Assembly (NCBI RefSeq): GCF_040215725.1
Contig: NZ_CP157967.1
Coordinates: 2,666,001 to 2,730,000, forward strand
Reading direction: 5' to 3'
Length of the DNA: 64,000 nucleotides
Source: Rhizobium sp. ZPR4
GTDB taxonomy: Bacteria > Pseudomonadota > Alphaproteobacteria > Rhizobiales > Rhizobiaceae
This document shows, piece after piece, positions 60,980-64,000 of this stretch. Position numbers and translations under genes: made by a program. The notes beneath the pieces are model-generated. The model was given only the letters and a program-made list of their open reading frames with translations. It did not search any database and was not told where the DNA came from. Positions within the stretch are counted from its first letter, which is position 1. Each line of letters begins with the position of its first letter.

Positions 60980-61122
60980 GGTTTGCACCTGTCGGCATTC
61001 CTCGGCAGCGTGGCCCGGACTGCGTGGAATGGATTGCTTGGGACGAGACCCGGCACAAAGCCGGCAGCGCCGATGACGCCTCGCGGTGCCGATCAAAAGC
61101 GATTCTCGAAGTCAATTTTGGA

Positions 61123-61152
61123 AAGTCCCGCGCTCCTGGAAGCGCGGGACTT
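61123..61152 (-). other. Intercistronic stem-loop between binding-protein and permease genes
   Basis: AAGTCCCGCGCT / AGCGCGGGACTT, perfect 12-bp arms and a 6-base loop, 12 bases after the binding-protein stop. Only three T residues follow on the minus strand, so it is a message-stabilising or partial-termination hairpin, like the one at 46859. Confidence 0.65.
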
Positions 61153-61164
61153 CGATTGCATCGC

Positions 61165-62481
61165 TTAGAGCGCGCCGGCATCCTTCAGGACATCGGTTGC
61201 CTTCTGGGCAGCAGCATCAAGCGCCTGCTTGGAGGTCTTGTCGCCGAGAATGGCGGCCTGAAGTTCAGGATAGACGACGTTGGAAATCTCGATCCATTGC
61301 GGCGTGCGCGGAACCGGGAAGGCGTACTTCATCGATTCCTGGAAGGTGCTCAGCACTTCCTTCTTGTAAGGGTCGGAAGCAGCCTGCTGGATATCCCAAT
61401 CCCAGACCGCCTTGCGGGTCGGCAGCGTGCCGTTGGCGGCTTCGAGCTTCTGTGAATCGTCGTTGGTCAGGAACCAGACGAGCGAAGCGGCCGCATCCTT
61501 GTGGGCGCAGGATTCGGTGACCGAGAAGCCGTGATGGCCGGACCAGCCGGTGTGCTTGCCCGACGAGCCGACGGGCTGCACGACGACGCCGACATTGCCG
61601 GCGATCTTCGAGGATTTCGGATCGTTGAAATAGGTCGCCCAGCCCGGCCAGTCGAGATCGAGCGCGATCGAGCCGGAAGCAAAACCAGCGCCGAGATCGT
61701 CCCACAGGTAGTTGGTCGTGCCGGCCGGAACGGCCTTGGCCTTGTACATGTTGACGAACCAGTCGAGCGCACGCACGCCGGCTTCGGAATTGAAGGCAGG
61801 CTTGCCGTCCTTGTCGAGATATTCGCCGCCTTCGGCAACCAGCATTTCATAGAAGCGGCCGTTGATGGCCTCTTCCTTGCCGGGGAACTGCGTGCCGAAG
61901 AAATTCGGCGGGTTCGAGAAGAAGATCGCCTGATCGGAGACTTCCTTCCAGGTCTTCGGCGGCGCCAGATCGTAGCCATATTTCGCCTTGAACGCCGTCT
62001 TCTTGGCCTCATCATTATAGAGGCTCTTCTGATAGTAGAGCGCCGAAACGTCGAACTGAGCGCGCGGCAGCATGATCAGACGGCCATCGATGGTCGAGGC
62101 CTGAATTGTGGAATCAACGAACTGGGCGATTTCTTCCTTGGGCAGCAGCTTCGAAAGATCGGTGTAGAGGTCAGGATATTGCGGCGCGAAGGACGAATGG
62201 TTCGAACCGACGCACCAGGAGATGCTACCCGAGGCCATGTCCGACTTGATTTCCTTGTCGAGCTCGAAGTGGTTCTTCTTAGACAGAATGTTGACCTTGG
62301 CGCCGGTTTCCTTCTCCCACTCGGCAATACGCGCGTAGAGCGGCTCATATTGCTGACCGCCGATGAGCTTGGCGTCGATCGTCACACCCGGAAATTTGCC
62401 CGGCAGATCGGCGGCGAAAACCGCTGTGCCGGCAAGCAATGCCATCGTGCCGGCAACAAGACCGGCCCTCCAATTCCTCAT
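61165..62481 (-). CDS. CUT1 sugar ABC transporter substrate-binding protein
   Basis: A 438-residue periplasmic binding protein of family 1. Signal peptide about 1-23 (WRAGLVAGTMALLAGTAVFAAD). The mature part has the YARIAEWEKETGAKVNI start, LPRAQFDVSALYYQKSLY and PPKTWKEVSDQAIFFS hinges and a C-terminal WIEISNVVYPELQ. It is the first gene of the minus-strand operon. ATG 62481 follows GGGAGGAAG. The sugar is not known; the enzymes of the operon suggest a deoxyhexose or sugar acid. Confidence 0.9.
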   Translation of the reverse strand: MRNWRAGLVAGTMALLAGTAVFAADLPGKFPGVTIDAKLIGGQQYEPLYARIAEWEKETGAKVNILSKKNHFELDKEIKSDMASGSISWCVGSNHSSFAPQYPDLYTDLSKLLPKEEIAQFVDSTIQASTIDGRLIMLPRAQFDVSALYYQKSLYNDEAKKTAFKAKYGYDLAPPKTWKEVSDQAIFFSNPPNFFGTQFPGKEEAINGRFYEMLVAEGGEYLDKDGKPAFNSEAGVRALDWFVNMYKAKAVPAGTTNYLWDDLGAGFASGSIALDLDWPGWATYFNDPKSSKIAGNVGVVVQPVGSSGKHTGWSGHHGFSVTESCAHKDAAASLVWFLTNDDSQKLEAANGTLPTRKAVWDWDIQQAASDPYKKEVLSTFQESMKYAFPVPRTPQWIEISNVVYPELQAAILGDKTSKQALDAAAQKATDVLKDAGAL

Positions 62482-62542
62482 CGAACTTCCTCCCTTAAGC
62501 TCGGACCCCTTGTCCGATTGCCCTCTAGACCCAAATATGGAT

Positions 62543-62574
62543 CAATGATTTATAAGTAAACATCTTATTCATTG
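62543..62574. promoter_or_regulatory. Imperfect inverted repeat in the IclR-operon gap
   Basis: CAATGA...ATAAG and CTTAT-TCATTG are imperfect arms around TAAACAT, near the start of the minus-strand operon (62 bases before its first gene). It may be the operon-side site of the IclR regulator. Confidence 0.35.
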
Positions 62575-62610
62575 GCCGTCAAGCCGTGATCGCGCGCTTG
62601 TAAAATGCCT

Positions 62611-62628
62611 TCATTCATATATGAATGA
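62611..62628. promoter_or_regulatory. Perfect palindrome, probable IclR operator
   Basis: TCATTCATATATGAATGA is a perfect 18-bp palindrome in the divergent gap, 32 bases before the IclR start. A further copy of the half TTCATAT follows at 62632-62638. Confidence 0.65.
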
Positions 62629-62660
62629 TGATTCATATTTCTTCGCACGGGGACTTGTTA

Positions 62661-63452
62661 ATGAGCATAGAAGACGACAGTGATCGCTACCGCGCGCCGG
62701 CGCTGGACAAGGGGCTTGACATTTTGGAGCTGCTGGCAACGATCGATGGCGGCCTGACGCAGGCCGAAATCGCCAAGGCACTCAACAAGAGCCCCAACGA
62801 ATTCTATCGCATGCTCGACCGCCTGGTGCGACGCGGCTATGTGCAGCGACAGGACGGCGACCGCTTCTATCTGACGCTGAAGCTCTTCGGCCTCGCGCAT
62901 TATCATGCGCCAGTTCGCCGCCTTGTCTCCTTCGCCACGCCGCTGATGCGCGAATTCTCCAACCGCGCCGAGCAGGCGTGCCATCTGGCGATCTACGACC
63001 GCGGCTCGGTCGTCGTCATCGCCCAGCAGGATTCACCGACCTATTGGGGCATTTCCATCCGCGTCGGCGCGCAGATCAATCTCTACAATACCGGCTCCGG
63101 CCACATTCTCCTGGCATTCAAGGATGCCAAGCAGCGCCAGATGATGATCAACGAGCAGAGACGCCAGGAGCAAGACCCGGAAGAACCGCCCGCCGATCTC
63201 GAAGAGAAGCTCTCGGCCATCCGCGAAAAGGGCTTCGAAACCATGAGCAGCCTGCAGACGAGCGGCGTCCACAATATCTCCGCGCCCGTGCTGGCGATGG
63301 ACGGCAATGCGCTGGCGGCGCTGACCTGCCCCTATATCGAGCCTGTGAACTCGAAGGCACCGACGCGCGAACAGGTGGTCGAATATGTAAGGGAAGCGGC
63401 CAAGGAGATCTCCGAAACGGTGGCCGGCACGGTCGATAAAGCCGAGCTATAA
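62661..63452 (+). CDS. IclR family transcriptional regulator
   Basis: A 263-residue regulator. N-terminal winged helix: ALDKGLDILELLATIDGGLTQAEIAKALNKSPNEFYRMLDRLVRRGYV (about 12-60). The C-terminal effector domain has FANRAEQ-like helices and the IRVGAQINLYNTGSGHILLAF and VHNISAPVLAMDGNALAALTCPY motifs, which bind small acids or sugars. ATG 62661 follows ACGGGGA; a frame extension upstream would run through the operator. Divergent from the ten-gene operon, it is the likely local regulator. Confidence 0.92.
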   Translation: MSIEDDSDRYRAPALDKGLDILELLATIDGGLTQAEIAKALNKSPNEFYRMLDRLVRRGYVQRQDGDRFYLTLKLFGLAHYHAPVRRLVSFATPLMREFSNRAEQACHLAIYDRGSVVVIAQQDSPTYWGISIRVGAQINLYNTGSGHILLAFKDAKQRQMMINEQRRQEQDPEEPPADLEEKLSAIREKGFETMSSLQTSGVHNISAPVLAMDGNALAALTCPYIEPVNSKAPTREQVVEYVREAAKEISETVAGTVDKAEL

Positions 63453-63517
63453 TTTTTATTTGAATAAACTATTCTTATGTGAGTATATGTTGGGCAAGCA
63501 GGTATGGGAGGAACACC

Positions 63518-64000
63518 ATGCTTTTCGACAGCCATCTGCACATCGTCGACCGGAAAAAGCTCGCCTATCCCTGGCTGGCCGACGCCGGCGCACTCAATCG
63601 CGACAGCCTCTACGAAGACTATGCACGCGAAGCCAAGCGTCTTGGGATCACCGATACGCTTCACATGGAAGTCGATGTCACCGAAGACGATATCGAGCGG
63701 GAAACCGAATACGTCAAAGGCTTGAGCCACGAACCCGGCAACCTGCTGAGAGGTGCCATCGCCGCCTGCCGTCCTGAAAGCACAAGTTTTCCCGCCTATC
63801 TCGAGCGCGTGCTTGCCGATCCCTTCGTTAAAGGTTTCCGACGGGTGCTGCATGTCGTGCCTGACGATGTCTCTGAAGGCGCGCTGTTTCGCGAGAACCT
63901 GAAGCGGCTCGCCGATACCCGCCTCACCTTCGATCTCTGCGTCCTGCCGCACCAAATATCCAAGGCAATCGCACTCGCCGACCTCAATCCCAACGTCCGC
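63518..64000 (+). CDS. Amidohydrolase family protein, probable sugar lactonase (3' end outside window)
   Basis: 161 residues are visible. The metal-binding DSHLHIVD (H6-x-H8) and the LAYPWLADAG segment mark the amidohydrolase branch (COG3618) that includes L-fucono- and L-rhamnono-lactonases. It would open the lactone made by the sugar dehydrogenase of the divergent operon, giving the acid used by the dehydratase. GGGAGGAA lies just before the ATG. It follows the IclR gene by 65 bases and runs off the window; other frames here are shadows. Confidence 0.87.
   Translation, partial: MLFDSHLHIVDRKKLAYPWLADAGALNRDSLYEDYAREAKRLGITDTLHMEVDVTEDDIERETEYVKGLSHEPGNLLRGAIAACRPESTSFPAYLERVLADPFVKGFRRVLHVVPDDVSEGALFRENLKRLADTRLTFDLCVLPHQISKAIALADLNPNVR

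Noticed and set aside
63460..63777. Alternative frames at the right edge read as small proteins
   Set aside because: The frame from 63518 encodes an amidohydrolase with the HxH motif and stays open to the window edge; the others are shadows.
1..64000. CRISPR arrays, prophage or rRNA/tRNA genes
   Set aside because: No regularly spaced repeats, no phage structural or integrase genes and no tRNA-like cloverleaf were noticed in the gaps; a covariance-model scan could still find a small RNA.

Overview
This window looks like chromosomal DNA of a Rhizobiales bacterium, most likely Rhizobium or a close relative. The evidence is the high GC content, GGAGG-type ribosome binding sites, many periplasmic-binding-protein ABC systems for sugars and polyamines, an alphaproteobacterial class III ornithine decarboxylase with a long leader, a DUF1007-NicO pair, and short palindromic intergenic repeats of the mosaic (RIME-like) kind. 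It contains 62 supportable protein genes, two of them cut by the window edges. I saw no rRNA, tRNA, CRISPR array or transposase.

Layout. 1-11 kb: the 3' end of cysE; a secreted phosphoesterase plus a di-haem cytochrome c peroxidase behind a possible PHO box; a GNAT acetyltransferase; ornithine decarboxylase with a structured leader; a LysR regulator; DUF1007 and a NicO-type Ni/Co exporter; a YebE-like DUF533 protein; KDPG aldolase (eda). 11-21 kb: an overlapping CYTH/CHAD pair, a FAD monooxygenase divergent from a MarR regulator with a clear palindromic operator, TrhO, a CHASE4-GGDEF-EAL protein, a flavin reductase, a GH1 glucosidase and a DoxX protein. 21-33 kb: a sugar region with a Gfo/Idh/MocA dehydrogenase, a TIM-barrel isomerase, a CUT2 ABC transporter, a LacI regulator with twin operators, a VOC protein, and a xylose operon (lacI-xylB-xylA). 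33-39 kb: an EmrAB-type efflux pair facing a TetR regulator, an AraC/GyrI regulator, TerC and a small secreted protein. 39-46 kb: gltX, lysS, small hypotheticals, a LysR regulator and a DEDDh exonuclease. 45.7-51.8 kb: a putrescine-type uptake and oxidation operon (ydcSTUV-patD) interrupted by a foreign-looking gene. 52-64 kb: two membrane proteins, then a ten-gene sugar or sugar-acid uptake and catabolism operon divergent from an IclR regulator and a lactonase-type amidohydrolase.

The most striking point is at 48929-49549. An AT-rich gene of unknown function, with an R-x4-H motif like that of HEPN ribonucleases, sits exactly at the junction of the two permease genes of the ydc operon. It is flanked by a 13-bp direct repeat that spans the junction, so neither permease is damaged and the guest starts and stops in overlap with its hosts. 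Other points worth attention are a solute-binding-protein homologue with no signal peptide encoded next to a MaoC hydratase, operator palindromes that suggest a small LacI regulon, and several RIME- or MITE-like elements, one of them inside the xyl operon.
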